Shown here: piece after piece, positions 42,518 through 50,962 of the stretch | Layout of the letters: each line of letters starts with the position of its first letter | Numbering within the stretch: the first letter of the stretch is position 1 | Assembly (NCBI RefSeq): GCF_014212015.1 | Contig: NZ_JACJVN010000028.1 | Span: forward strand, 1 to 64,000 | Reading direction: 5' to 3' | Origin: Cohnella lubricantis | GTDB taxonomy: Bacteria > Bacillota > Bacilli > Paenibacillales > Paenibacillaceae | Length of the DNA: 64,000 nt | Translations under genes and position numbers: made by a program | The notes under the pieces: model-generated | Seen by the model: the letters and a program-made list of their open reading frames with translations, nothing else | The model's database searches: none | Told to the model about the DNA's origin: nothing

Positions 42518-43195
42518 GTGTGCGGAAGATATACCATTACGATCGCTCTCGAAGAGCTGCTTGCTAGATACGAAGCTGAGAATGCGCTGGCTTCCGGCTA
42601 CGAGCCGCGCTACAATGTAGCGCCCGGCCAGCTCGTGCCTGCCGTCATTGCCGGCGCGCAGCGCAATCGGCTCGGCATGCTGAAGTGGGGGCTCGTCCCT
42701 CCGTGGGCGGACGACCCGAAGATCGGCAATCGCATGATCAATGCCCGCGCGGAGACAATTGCGCTGCGCCCCGCTTATCGGGACGCTTACCGCAGCAGAC
42801 GCTGCCTCATTCCTGCGGACGGCTTCTACGAGTGGCAGAAGCTGGATAACGGGAAGAAACGCCCGATGCGCATTACGCTGCGCGGAGGCGGGCTGTTCAG
42901 CCTCGCCGGCTTGTACGAGACGTGGACGGTGCCAGACGGCAGCAAGCTGCATACGTGCGCCGTGCTGACGACGAAGCCGAACCGGCTGATGGCGGACATC
43001 CATGACCGGATGCCGGTCATTCTCCGGCCGGAAGACGAAGCGCTGTGGCTCAACCGCCGTGTATGGGATGCTTCCAGGCTTGAGCAGCTGATGATGCCCT
43101 ATCCGGCGGAAGAGATGGAGGCTTATGAAGTCGGCCAGGCGGTAGGCCATGCCGCGAACGACAGTCCGGCTTGTATCGAACGAATCGCGAAGTGA
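42518..43195 (+). CDS. SRAP-domain protein (HMCES/YedK), abasic-site DNA-protein crosslinker
   Basis: 225 aa. After Met removal the N-terminal Cys (CGRYT) is the residue that bonds to abasic sites in single-stranded DNA. Other family blocks: YNVAPGQLVPAV, WGLVPPWADD, NARAETI, LIPADGFYEWQ, LAGLYETW, IHDRMPVIL. I chose GTG 42518 behind AAGGAGGAG because it puts Cys at position 2; the open frame to 42470 would bury it. It is divergent from the thi operon and ends at a terminator (43202-43250). Confidence 0.93.
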   Translation: MCGRYTITIALEELLARYEAENALASGYEPRYNVAPGQLVPAVIAGAQRNRLGMLKWGLVPPWADDPKIGNRMINARAETIALRPAYRDAYRSRRCLIPADGFYEWQKLDNGKKRPMRITLRGGGLFSLAGLYETWTVPDGSKLHTCAVLTTKPNRLMADIHDRMPVILRPEDEALWLNRRVWDASRLEQLMMPYPAEEMEAYEVGQAVGHAANDSPACIERIAK

Positions 43196-43201
43196 AGACA
43201 T

Positions 43202-43250
43202 GGGGCTCTCCCTCAGCCGTCCGAGATGGCTTGGGAGGGCCCCTTCTTCT
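43202..43250 (+). terminator. Terminator after the SRAP gene
   Basis: GGGGC (43202-43206) pairs with GCCCC (43239-43243), with CTCCC/GGGAG and AGCC/GGCT inside, then TTCTTCT. Confidence 0.65.
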
Positions 43251-43368
43251 ATCGCATTCGAGCCTGTCCCAACAACATTCCGCTCTTACCTGGATTGGTT
43301 TGTCCATACCTCACCGGACACGTTCTCATAGAATACTTTAGCCTCATTTGAAAGGAGGTGGAATATCT

Positions 43369-43806
43369 ATGGGAACATTCCTTGACCAGAGAAGCTCGAT
43401 GAACGCCAGCACAACGATCGCCATTCCGTTGTCGACGACGCCCGTGCTGTTCGGCGACATCGGCTTGCAGACGCAAGGCATCGCGGGCAACGGACTCGGG
43501 AACAACGGTTCCCTGATCGTCAACCTGTCCGGCACGATCGGAGTATCCCTTGGCGTCGCATCCACGGTGACGATCAACGTCGTTCGCGGAGGCAGCATTG
43601 CAGGCGGCACGATTATTTATACCGCGCAGTCGCCGTTCCTGTCGGCCGTCAGCCAGAACATCTCTTTCAGTGCGCAGGATTTGCTCGCTCCGGCTGCTCT
43701 GGAGACGCAGTACACGGCTTTCGTCACCGGCACCGGCCTGGGCGGAGTCTTGGCAGGCACGCGCGTCGGACCCGAAGCGTTCTGGGGTACCGCCTCCGTG
43801 GGCTAA
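43369..43806 (+). CDS. Small Ser/Thr-rich beta-type protein, family not recognised
   Basis: 145 aa, no signal peptide, and almost no Lys. It alternates hydrophobic and Ser/Thr/Gly residues (STTIAIPLSTTPVLF, GSLIVNLSGTIGVSL, ASTVTINVVRGG), as in beta-jelly-roll domains such as the C-terminal domains of exosporium proteins. A strong AAAGGAGGTGG site precedes ATG 43369. It has its own terminator and is followed by four glycosyltransferase/methyltransferase genes. A glycosylated spore-surface protein is a guess. Confidence 0.6.
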   Translation: MGTFLDQRSSMNASTTIAIPLSTTPVLFGDIGLQTQGIAGNGLGNNGSLIVNLSGTIGVSLGVASTVTINVVRGGSIAGGTIIYTAQSPFLSAVSQNISFSAQDLLAPAALETQYTAFVTGTGLGGVLAGTRVGPEAFWGTASVG

Positions 43807-43812
43807 TCGCAA

Positions 43813-43862
43813 GGGAGCTTGCGAACGGATTCATTCTCTGTTCGCACAGCTTCCTCTTTTTC
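43813..43862 (+). terminator. Terminator after the Ser/Thr-rich gene
   Basis: TGCGAAC (43820-43826) pairs with GTTCGCA (43840-43846), extended by GGAGCT/AGCTTCC, then CTCTTTTTCC. It may allow partial read-through into the glycosyltransferases. Confidence 0.75.
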
Positions 43863-43900
43863 CATAACCAAGAATCCCTTCACGTGAAAGGATGGGAACC

Positions 43901-45016
43901 GTGATCACCATCAGCTTGTGCATGATCGTCAAGAACGAGGAAGAGACGATCGGACGCTGCCTCGACTCCGTCCATGATCTGGTGGACGAGATCAACATTG
44001 TCGATACGGGTTCCACCGACCGGACCAAGGAGATCGTATCCCAATATACGAACCGGATTTTCGACTTCGAGTGGATTCAGGACTTCGCCGCGGCCCGCAA
44101 CTATTCGTTCGACCAGGCGACGCAAGATTATATCTTCTGGCTGGACGCCGACGACGTGCTGTTGGAGAAGGATCGGGAGCGGTTCCGCGAGCTCAAGGGC
44201 TCGCTCGATACGCGAATCGATTCCGTGATTATGAATTACGTGCTCTCTCGCGATTCTGGCGGCAACGCGCACAACGTGACGCGCCACAACCGGCTCGTCA
44301 AACGTTCGATATCCCCGCGCTGGATATACCCGATTCACGAGATTCTCGTTATCCGCGGCAGCCTTCTGCTCTCTCCCGTCGAGATTACGCACGCTCCGAA
44401 GCTGGAGAAGCGAAACCGCACGCGCAATTTGACCATCCTGCAGGAGCACATCCGCAAGGACGGACCGTCTCGGCGAAGCGAATTCTACTTAGCGAACGAG
44501 CTCTTCGACAACGAGCGTTATGACGAAGCGCTCGCCGCTTACGAATCGTTCCTGCAAGGAAGCGTCGAGAACTTCGAGGACCATATCGCCGCATGCGGGG
44601 TGCTCGCCCACTTGTATCACGAACGGGGAGATCTGGATCGGGAGCTTCAGTACCTGTTCAAGACGTTCGAATACGACGTGCCACGGGCGGACTACGTCTG
44701 CCGAATCGGGCTCTGGTTCGAGCAGAAGGGCGAATACCGTCTAGCGTCCTACTGGTACGAAGAAGCCGCGGAGCAGGATATTCCGGTCGATTATTTCGGC
44801 CTGATGAATCTAGTGTGCTGGACTTGGGTGCCCCATGTGCAGTTGATGCTCTGCTACGGGAAGCTCGGGGAACTCGGCAAAGCTTTGGAGCATATCGAGA
44901 AGGCGCTCTCTTACTTCCCGAATGATCCGAACCTGCTGGAGAATAAGAAAAGGTTGGAGGCCGCCATGGAACAACAACGGCAGCACTCGGAAGAAGCCGC
45001 GGTGGATAGGCCATGA
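43901..45016 (+). CDS. Family 2 glycosyltransferase with C-terminal TPR-like repeats
   Basis: 371 aa. GT-A domain: ISLCMIVKNEEETIGRCLDS, NIVDTGSTDRTKEI, and the metal-binding DxD in FWLDADDVLL. The C-terminal half has helix pairs of TPR type (DNERYDEALAAYESFL, LGELGKALEHIEKALSYFPND). I chose GTG 43901, giving the usual MITISLCMIVKNEE start with AAAGGATGG upstream; ATG 43892 has the site touching it. It starts a four-gene overlapping run. Confidence 0.85.
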   Translation: MITISLCMIVKNEEETIGRCLDSVHDLVDEINIVDTGSTDRTKEIVSQYTNRIFDFEWIQDFAAARNYSFDQATQDYIFWLDADDVLLEKDRERFRELKGSLDTRIDSVIMNYVLSRDSGGNAHNVTRHNRLVKRSISPRWIYPIHEILVIRGSLLLSPVEITHAPKLEKRNRTRNLTILQEHIRKDGPSRRSEFYLANELFDNERYDEALAAYESFLQGSVENFEDHIAACGVLAHLYHERGDLDRELQYLFKTFEYDVPRADYVCRIGLWFEQKGEYRLASYWYEEAAEQDIPVDYFGLMNLVCWTWVPHVQLMLCYGKLGELGKALEHIEKALSYFPNDPNLLENKKRLEAAMEQQRQHSEEAAVDRP

Positions 45017-46647
45017 CGACGAGCATAATTCTTCTTACGCATAACCAGCTTGAGCTGACCCAAGCGTGCATCGAGAGCATCCGCGCATACACGCCGCCAT
45101 CGCCCTACGAGTTGATCGTAGTCGACAACGCTTCGACCGACGGGACGGTCGGATGGCTGAAGAAGCAGCCGGACATACGCCTGATCGCCAACAGCGAGAA
45201 CGTCGGCTTTCCTCGCGGATGCAACCAAGGGATGAGGCTGGCGACAGGCGGCCGGCTGCTGCTGCTCAACAACGACACCGTCGTCACCCCGAGGTGGCTG
45301 GAGCAGTTGACCGCCTGCCTCGAGAGCGACGAGCGCATCGGCGCCGTAGGCCCGGTCACCAATCAAGCGTCCTATTATACGGCTGTACAGGCACCCTATA
45401 GCGGCCGGGAGGAGATGCTCGCCTTCGCGGAAGGCTACAACCGTTCAGATCCGTCTAAGTGGGAGGAGCGGGCTAAGCTGATCGGCTACTGCCTGCTCCT
45501 GAGGCGCGAAGCCTACGAGACTGTCGGCGAGTTGGACGAACGCTATTCCCCGGGCAACTTCGAAGATGACGACTATTGCATCCGGCTGCGCCTCGCCGGC
45601 TACCGCCTGATGCTGTGCGCCGATACGTTCATCCATCATGAAGGAAGCGCTGCATTCCGGCAGGACATCAAGCGTTATCAGCAGACCATCAAGCGAAATG
45701 CGGTTCAATTCGTGGAGAAGTGGGGCTACAGTCCGAACGTGTTCGATATTCACCACGATATGATCGGGTGGATCGACGAGCCTAGAGAGACGCCGCTGCG
45801 AATTCTCGAGCTGAACTGCGGCGGCGGGGTTACGCTGCTGGAGCTGAAGGACCGTTATCCGAACACTGAGCTGTTCGGCATCGAACGCAGCCCGCACGCG
45901 GCAGAGCTCGCCTCTCTCGTCGCCTCGGTCACGGTGGGCGATCCGGAATTCGCCCGGCTCACGGAGCCGCCCGGATCGTTCGACTACATTCTGTTCGGGG
46001 CCTCCTTGGAGCAGCACGCTAAGCCAATCGAGCTGGTGCGCCAGTACGTTCCCTACTTGAAGGACGACGGCAAGCTGATCGCCCGCGTAGCGAATCTATC
46101 CCATTATTCGGTCATTCGGAACCTGCTTCGCGGGGAGTGGTCGGGTTATGAGGACCACTCGCCTCTGCGTTATTACACGTTCTCCAGCTTGACCCGCATG
46201 ATGCAGATGAGCGGCGTGCACCATTTGGAATACAAGGGAATAACGAACGGCAAACCGCCTCCAAGAGATGAGCATTGGATCCGGGAGATGGCCCGAAGAG
46301 AAGGCGAATCCATGATCGACTATTGGATGTCGACCCACTTTCTCATCAAAGGCTACTTGACCTCCCTCTCTCCCGGCGTCCCGAACTCGCCCGGCTACCC
46401 CCGGCTTAAGCGGCTCATTCGCCGGCTGGAATGGAAGATAGACCCGATCCGGACAACCGAGGAGATAGCGGCCCTCTTCCGCGCCGGAGAAGCGCAGCTT
46501 CTGGATGCCGCTCGCGTCATCGAGCGAGCCGTGACTGACCAAGAAGAGGCGGCCCGCAAGCTCGCCCGGCTTCTATGCGAGCGCGGCATTGCCGAATCGG
46601 AGACACAAACCATACGTGCGCTGCTGGGAGGGAAGACCGATGCTTGA
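45013..46647 (+). CDS. Fusion of family 2 glycosyltransferase and SAM methyltransferase-like domain
   Basis: 544 aa. Residues 1-235 are a GT2 domain: SIILLTHNQLELTQACIES, VVDNASTDGT, LLLNNDT (DxD region), and FEDDDYCIRLRLAGYRL. Residues about 265-420 look like a class I methyltransferase (RILELNCGGGVTLLELKDRYP, GSFDYILFGASLEQ). The rest is helical. Overlaps the previous gene by 4 bp. Such fusions modify glycans on surface proteins or polymers in Paenibacilli; the acceptor is unknown. Confidence 0.82.
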   Translation: MTTSIILLTHNQLELTQACIESIRAYTPPSPYELIVVDNASTDGTVGWLKKQPDIRLIANSENVGFPRGCNQGMRLATGGRLLLLNNDTVVTPRWLEQLTACLESDERIGAVGPVTNQASYYTAVQAPYSGREEMLAFAEGYNRSDPSKWEERAKLIGYCLLLRREAYETVGELDERYSPGNFEDDDYCIRLRLAGYRLMLCADTFIHHEGSAAFRQDIKRYQQTIKRNAVQFVEKWGYSPNVFDIHHDMIGWIDEPRETPLRILELNCGGGVTLLELKDRYPNTELFGIERSPHAAELASLVASVTVGDPEFARLTEPPGSFDYILFGASLEQHAKPIELVRQYVPYLKDDGKLIARVANLSHYSVIRNLLRGEWSGYEDHSPLRYYTFSSLTRMMQMSGVHHLEYKGITNGKPPPRDEHWIREMARREGESMIDYWMSTHFLIKGYLTSLSPGVPNSPGYPRLKRLIRRLEWKIDPIRTTEEIAALFRAGEAQLLDAARVIERAVTDQEEAARKLARLLCERGIAESETQTIRALLGGKTDA

Positions 46648-47353
46648 GATCCATCCTCGCAAAGTGGCATTCATCTGCTGTACGAATGACGAGGAGATGT
46701 TCGAGGAGTGCTCGCTGTACATTCGATCGCTGGATGTTCCCGATGGATTCGAGATCGACATCGTGCCGATCACGGGAGCTTCCGGCATGACCTCAGGCTA
46801 CAACGAAGGGATCAAACGCACCGACGCGAAGTACAAAGTCTATATGCACCAGGATGTCTATATTCTGCATCGCTCGTTCATCCGCGATATGGTTCAACTA
46901 TTCGAAGCTTCGCCGGAGATCGGCCTGATCGGGATGACCGGGGCGAGAACGTTCCCAATACACGGAAGATGGTGGGAAGGCGGCGATACGGCGGGGAAGG
47001 TGTACGGCACGATCAACGGCGTAGTGCAGTTAATGAACTTCGGCGATATTGAAGAAGACTTCGCCTTCGTCGAGACCGTTGACGGCCTGTTGATGATGAC
47101 GCAGTACGATTTGCCGTGGAGGGACGATGTGCTGTCCGGCTGGCATTATTACGATATCGCCCAGAGCTTGGAGTATCTGCGAGCGGGATACCGGATCGCC
47201 GTTCCAAGGCAGGAGCAGCCCTGGGTGCTGCATGATTGCGGCGTATCCTACGTCGATCCCTCGTTCGCGGACGCGAAACGGCTCTTTATGCAAGAATACG
47301 GTCCCATGCTTGACCGATTAAGAGGGAGGGTTACTATTGGCCAACCATCTTGA
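46640..47353 (+). CDS. Glycosyltransferase-like protein (Glyco_tranf_2_5 / StrF-like)
   Basis: 237 aa. Shows the pattern FICCTNDEEMFEECSLYIRSL, a SGMTSGYNEGIKRTDAKY block and MHQDVYILHRSF, in place of the DxD of ordinary GT2 enzymes, and a late HDCGVSY. ATG 46640 follows GGGAGGGA and lies 8 bp inside the preceding gene. Part of the same glycosylation run. Confidence 0.78.
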   Translation: MLEIHPRKVAFICCTNDEEMFEECSLYIRSLDVPDGFEIDIVPITGASGMTSGYNEGIKRTDAKYKVYMHQDVYILHRSFIRDMVQLFEASPEIGLIGMTGARTFPIHGRWWEGGDTAGKVYGTINGVVQLMNFGDIEEDFAFVETVDGLLMMTQYDLPWRDDVLSGWHYYDIAQSLEYLRAGYRIAVPRQEQPWVLHDCGVSYVDPSFADAKRLFMQEYGPMLDRLRGRVTIGQPS

Positions 47354-48185
47354 TCCCGCTTCCGTCAACGAGGCTGTCCGGCTGTACCGGGAACGCTGGC
47401 CGTCGGAAGGAGCCCGGGGGCTGACCCACCCCGTGGCCGCTCGCAGCCATGATCACGTCAGCTTCTCCGGCGAGCGGTTGATCATCAATTCGCAAGTCAA
47501 GATGAATCCCGTCTTCGCGGAGCATCTCCTTCGTTACGACTGGGCGTGCCGCTTCGTCAGCGGACTTAGCGTGCTGGACGCCGCTTGCGGGGCAGGCTAC
47601 GGCTCCAAAATGATGGAGATGGCCGGTGCGGCAGACGTGACCGGCGTCGACGTGGACGAAGAGAGTCTGGCTCATGCCCGCTCCGCATACGGGGGCGAGC
47701 GGATTCGCCATCTGCTGGCGGACATTCAGAGTCTGCCCTTCGAGGACGAGACGTTCGAGGCTGTCGTCTCCTTCGAGACGATCGAGCATATTCCGCGGGG
47801 CTCAGACTGGATCCGCGAATCCGCCCGGGTGCTGAAGCCGGGAGGGCTGTTCCTCGTCTCGACCCCCAACAGACAGACCTGCAATCCGGGGCTGTATTAC
47901 GGAGAAGATCCGTTCAACCCCTATCACTTCTATGAGTACAATTTCTCCGAATTCGTCGGGGAGCTTCTGCAGGAGTACGATCTGCTCGAAGTTTACGGCC
48001 AAACCTTGATTCATGACGCCGACAACGACGCCCACCGCATGCTGCGGAAGCACCATGCGCGCAACCCGGTCTGGCGGCCGAATCCGACTCCGGCCGTCAA
48101 AGGCCACGAGCTCGTGCCGTACGGTCAGATCAAGAACGCTCAGCCGATGTTCATCGTGGCTCTCTGCCGCAAGAAGAGCTTCTGA
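47337..48185 (+). CDS. SAM-dependent methyltransferase
   Basis: 282 aa. Methyltransf_11 type: LDAACGAGYGSKMM (motif I), VTGVDVDEESL, ADIQSLPFEDETFEAVVSFETIEH, and LKPGGLFLVSTPN. The start is TTG 47337 with GGGAGGG 8 bases before it, overlapping the previous gene by 17 bp. Probably methylates a sugar or sugar-nucleotide intermediate of this cassette. Confidence 0.85.
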   Translation: MANHLDPASVNEAVRLYRERWPSEGARGLTHPVAARSHDHVSFSGERLIINSQVKMNPVFAEHLLRYDWACRFVSGLSVLDAACGAGYGSKMMEMAGAADVTGVDVDEESLAHARSAYGGERIRHLLADIQSLPFEDETFEAVVSFETIEHIPRGSDWIRESARVLKPGGLFLVSTPNRQTCNPGLYYGEDPFNPYHFYEYNFSEFVGELLQEYDLLEVYGQTLIHDADNDAHRMLRKHHARNPVWRPNPTPAVKGHELVPYGQIKNAQPMFIVALCRKKSF

Positions 48186-48315
48186 TCGGAACAGAAGCCG
48201 CCGCTCTCGCCGGCTCTGCTCCTTCACCGCCAGGAGGCGGCAGCTTGAGCCGCCCGTTCGGACATCCAAGCCGATCGCGAAGAGCTCGCGACCCGTTGCT
48301 AGAGGCATGCGAAAT

Positions 48316-48356
48316 AGGCCGGTCTGTCGGTAACGCGCGAACCGACAGACCGGCCT
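48316..48356. terminator. Bidirectional terminator hairpin between convergent genes
   Basis: A 16-bp perfect stem (48316-48331 with 48341-48356) around a 9-base loop. Tails are not T-rich on either side. It lies between the methyltransferase end (+) and the spoVIF-like end (-) in a gap of about 295 bp that otherwise shows nothing. Confidence 0.6.
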
Positions 48357-48480
48357 GCCTCAGGCGAGGCGCAGCTAAGGAAGAAGGACAAGCCCTCCGC
48401 GTCTGAGAGACTCCCCTACAGCGGCAACCAGCCGCCAGCCGAACGAACAGAGGATCATGGGGCGGATCGTCCGCCGCGCT

Positions 48481-48768
48481 TCAGCGGAACATCGCCCACA
48501 GCTTGATCAAGTGGAACGTGTTCTTCGGATCGATCTTCTGGGCGAGCACGAAGTTCACGATTTGCTGCTCCTGAATGCTGGTCAGCGGCTCGTTCAGAAT
48601 CCGGGCGGCCGACTTCACCCACTTGGCCACCTTGACACGGTCCTGCAAATCATATTTGTTCGCCCCGTCGATTAACTGCTTCAGTCTCTCCTTGGTCGCG
48701 GGGTTCTTCATCTTGAACTTGACCCGCTCCACGAGATCCGGCCTGATGCCGAACTGCTGATAGCTCAT
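48481..48768 (-). CDS. SpoVIF-like sporulation protein
   Basis: 95 aa, helical. The segment DLQDRVKVAKWVKSAARILN, then EPLTSIQEQQIVNFVLAQKID matches the pattern of stage VI sporulation protein F, a late mother-cell protein involved in coat assembly in B. subtilis. The ending NTFHLIKLWAMFR is seen in Paenibacillus-type versions as far as I recall. ATG 48768 with GAAGGA upstream; a GTG at 48777 is less well placed. Confidence 0.58.
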   Translation of the reverse strand: MSYQQFGIRPDLVERVKFKMKNPATKERLKQLIDGANKYDLQDRVKVAKWVKSAARILNEPLTSIQEQQIVNFVLAQKIDPKNTFHLIKLWAMFR

Positions 48769-48783
48769 CCCCAACACGTCCTT

Positions 48784-48812
48784 CCGGCATAGTCTTGAAT
48801 ATCCTATGCCGG
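48784..48812. other. Hairpin between recG and the spoVIF-like gene
   Basis: CCGGCATAG pairs perfectly with CTATGCCGG around 11 bases. On the minus strand the 3' side touches the GAAGGA ribosome site of the spoVIF-like gene, so it may influence translation. No T-run follows. Confidence 0.45.
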
Positions 48813-48844
48813 CGGAAGCCGAATTTGAACCGGTCCCCTTGCCT

Positions 48845-48905
48845 AATCCAACGCTACCCTCACCAAGTCCAATGGTTCCCCGCTTAATCCAACGGTTCCC
48901 CGTCG
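48845..48905. repeat. Three tandem 20-21 bp units at the recG 3' end
   Basis: AATCCAACGCTACCC, AAGTCCAATGGTTCCCC and AATCCAACGGTTCCCC. The last unit encodes the final RecG residues and the stop codon lies at its edge. Confidence 0.55.
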
Positions 48906-50935
48906 AACAGCGCCTCTCTGCTGAGGAACGCTCTTAACCGCTCATAGCGCGGCGACGTCCAGAATTCTGATTCCGCCGTCAGCGCTGCAGCGTCGTCCCT
49001 CGCCTGCTCCAGCACGGCGAAGTCCTCCATCAGATTCGCCACGCGGAACTCGGGCACGCCGCTCTGCTTCGTGCCGAAGAAGTCGCCCGGCCCTCGCAGC
49101 TCCAGGTCGCGCCTAGCGATCTCGAAGCCGTCGTCCGTGTCCGTCATCGCCTGCATCCGCTCTTGGCCGTTCTCCGACTTCGGGTCTGCGATCAGCACGC
49201 AGTAGGACTGATGCTCGCTGCGTCCGACTCGCCCGCGCAACTGATGAAGCTGCGACAGGCCGAATCGGTCGGCGTCCATGACGACCATTAGCGTTGCGTT
49301 CGGCACGTCGACGCCAACCTCGATGACCGTCGTCGACACGAGTACGGTCGTCCGCCCCGCTGCGAATTCCACCATCGCCGCTTCCTTCTCGGCCGGGGTC
49401 ATTCGCCCGTGCAGCAGCCCTACCGCCAGCTCCGGCAGCGCCTGCCGCAGCTGGGCATGCAGGTCGATCGCATTCTGCACATCCAGCTTCTCCGACTCCT
49501 CGATGAGGGGACAGATGAAGAACGTCTGATGGCCCAGCTCCGCCTCGCGGCGAATGAACCCAAGCACCCGGTCCATCATGCCGTGCTTAACCCAATACGT
49601 CAGAATCGGCTTGCGTCCCTTCGGGCGCTCCTTGATCGTGGAGACGTCCATGTCGCCGAACACGGTAATGGCCAGCGTTCGCGGGATCGGAGTCGCCGTC
49701 ATCATGAGCACGTCCGGGTTCAGCCCCTTGCGGCGCAGCACGCTCCGCTGGTTGACGCCGAATCGGTGCTGCTCGTCCGTGACGACTAATCCTAGCCGCC
49801 GGAAGACGACATCGTCCTGAATGAGCGCATGCGTGCCAATGACGATATCCGTCAGCCCTATCTGCAGCGACGCCAGTATGTCCTTGCGCTTGCGCTCCGT
49901 CAAGCTGCCGGTCAGCAGGGCGACCTGGATGCCGTACGGCTCGAACAGCTTGGACAGCGATCTCGCGTGCTGCTCGGCCAAGATCTCCGTCGGCACCATG
50001 AGCGCTCCCTGGTTGCCCGAACGGACGGTCATGTACAGCGCCACCGCCGACACGATCGTCTTGCCGGAGCCGACATCGCCCTGCAGCAGCCGGTTCATCG
50101 CATACGGACGCTTCATGTCATAGGTGATCTCGTTGATGATCTGCTTCTGGGCATCGGTTAACGTGAACGGAAGCGCCGACACGAACGCCCGCACCTCATC
50201 GTTGTTCACCTGATGGGCGATGCCGTCAGGCTGCTTCCGATTCGCGGCCCGGTAAGCCTGCAGCTTCAGCTCGAATAGGAACAGCTCCTCGTACACCATC
50301 CTGCGCCGCGCTTCCTGCCCTTCACTCGTATTCTCGGGACGGTGAAGCCGGACAATCGCCTCGCGGCGGGGCATAAGCCCATGCTTGTCCAGCAGCTCGG
50401 CGGGCAGCAGTTCGGGAATCATCGCGCCGTATTGATTCAGCGCTTCATCGATCTTCTTCCGCAGCCAAGCCTGCGTGAGGCTTCCGCCAACGGAATAGAC
50501 CGGCTGCAGCGTTCCCGTCTTCGCCCCGCCCCGATCCGGGAAGGATGATTCCGCCACTGTGATCTGGCGTCTGCGGGCGTCCCACTTGCCTGTCAGATGG
50601 ATATGGCGCCCCATCTCGAGCTGATCCTTCAGGAACCCCCGGTTGAACCAGACAGCCGTGACGAGCATCCCCTCGACCGTCACCCTGCACAAGAGACGGG
50701 CGGTACGGCCGTATCGCTGCAGCGACGGCAGCGTGGCGACCTGGCCCTCCACCGTGATCTTCTCGCCGTCCTTCACTTCAATCAGCGGCCGAATCCGGTA
50801 GTCCTCATAGCGGAACGGATAATATTCGATCAGATCTCCGACCGATGAGACGCCCAAGGCGTGAAGCTCCCCCGCCTTCTGGGTGCTCACGCCTCGGAGT
50901 TGCTCAATCGGGATAGCGAACAAATCGTTTGCCAT
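48884..50935 (-). CDS. recG: ATP-dependent DNA helicase RecG
   Basis: 683 aa. Remodels stalled forks and branched recombination intermediates. N-terminal wedge/OB domain (PFRYEDYRIRPL). Helicase motifs: LLQGDVGSGKTIVSA (I), TEILAEQH (Ia), VVTDEQHRFG (II, DEQH), MTATPIPRTLAI (III), and VSTTVIEVGVDVPNA (V) with HQLRGRVGRSEHQSYC (VI). RBS GGAAAGG is 11 bases from the ATG. Downstream of degV-fakA as in B. subtilis, but sdaAA/AB are absent. Confidence 0.97.
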   Translation of the reverse strand: MANDLFAIPIEQLRGVSTQKAGELHALGVSSVGDLIEYYPFRYEDYRIRPLIEVKDGEKITVEGQVATLPSLQRYGRTARLLCRVTVEGMLVTAVWFNRGFLKDQLEMGRHIHLTGKWDARRRQITVAESSFPDRGGAKTGTLQPVYSVGGSLTQAWLRKKIDEALNQYGAMIPELLPAELLDKHGLMPRREAIVRLHRPENTSEGQEARRRMVYEELFLFELKLQAYRAANRKQPDGIAHQVNNDEVRAFVSALPFTLTDAQKQIINEITYDMKRPYAMNRLLQGDVGSGKTIVSAVALYMTVRSGNQGALMVPTEILAEQHARSLSKLFEPYGIQVALLTGSLTERKRKDILASLQIGLTDIVIGTHALIQDDVVFRRLGLVVTDEQHRFGVNQRSVLRRKGLNPDVLMMTATPIPRTLAITVFGDMDVSTIKERPKGRKPILTYWVKHGMMDRVLGFIRREAELGHQTFFICPLIEESEKLDVQNAIDLHAQLRQALPELAVGLLHGRMTPAEKEAAMVEFAAGRTTVLVSTTVIEVGVDVPNATLMVVMDADRFGLSQLHQLRGRVGRSEHQSYCVLIADPKSENGQERMQAMTDTDDGFEIARRDLELRGPGDFFGTKQSGVPEFRVANLMEDFAVLEQARDDAAALTAESEFWTSPRYERLRAFLSREALFDGEPLD

Positions 50936-50962
50936 TGCCCTTCAACCTTTCCTAAATGCCAA

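Noticed and set aside
43202-43250. GGGGCTCTCCCTCAGCC as a seventh copy of the IS1595-like element end
   Set aside because: It lacks the outer CTTTAT part and a partner end, and is explained as the stem of the SRAP-gene terminator.
48784-48812. Hairpin after recG as a terminator
   Set aside because: No T-run on either strand, and its 3' side meets the ribosome site of the next gene.
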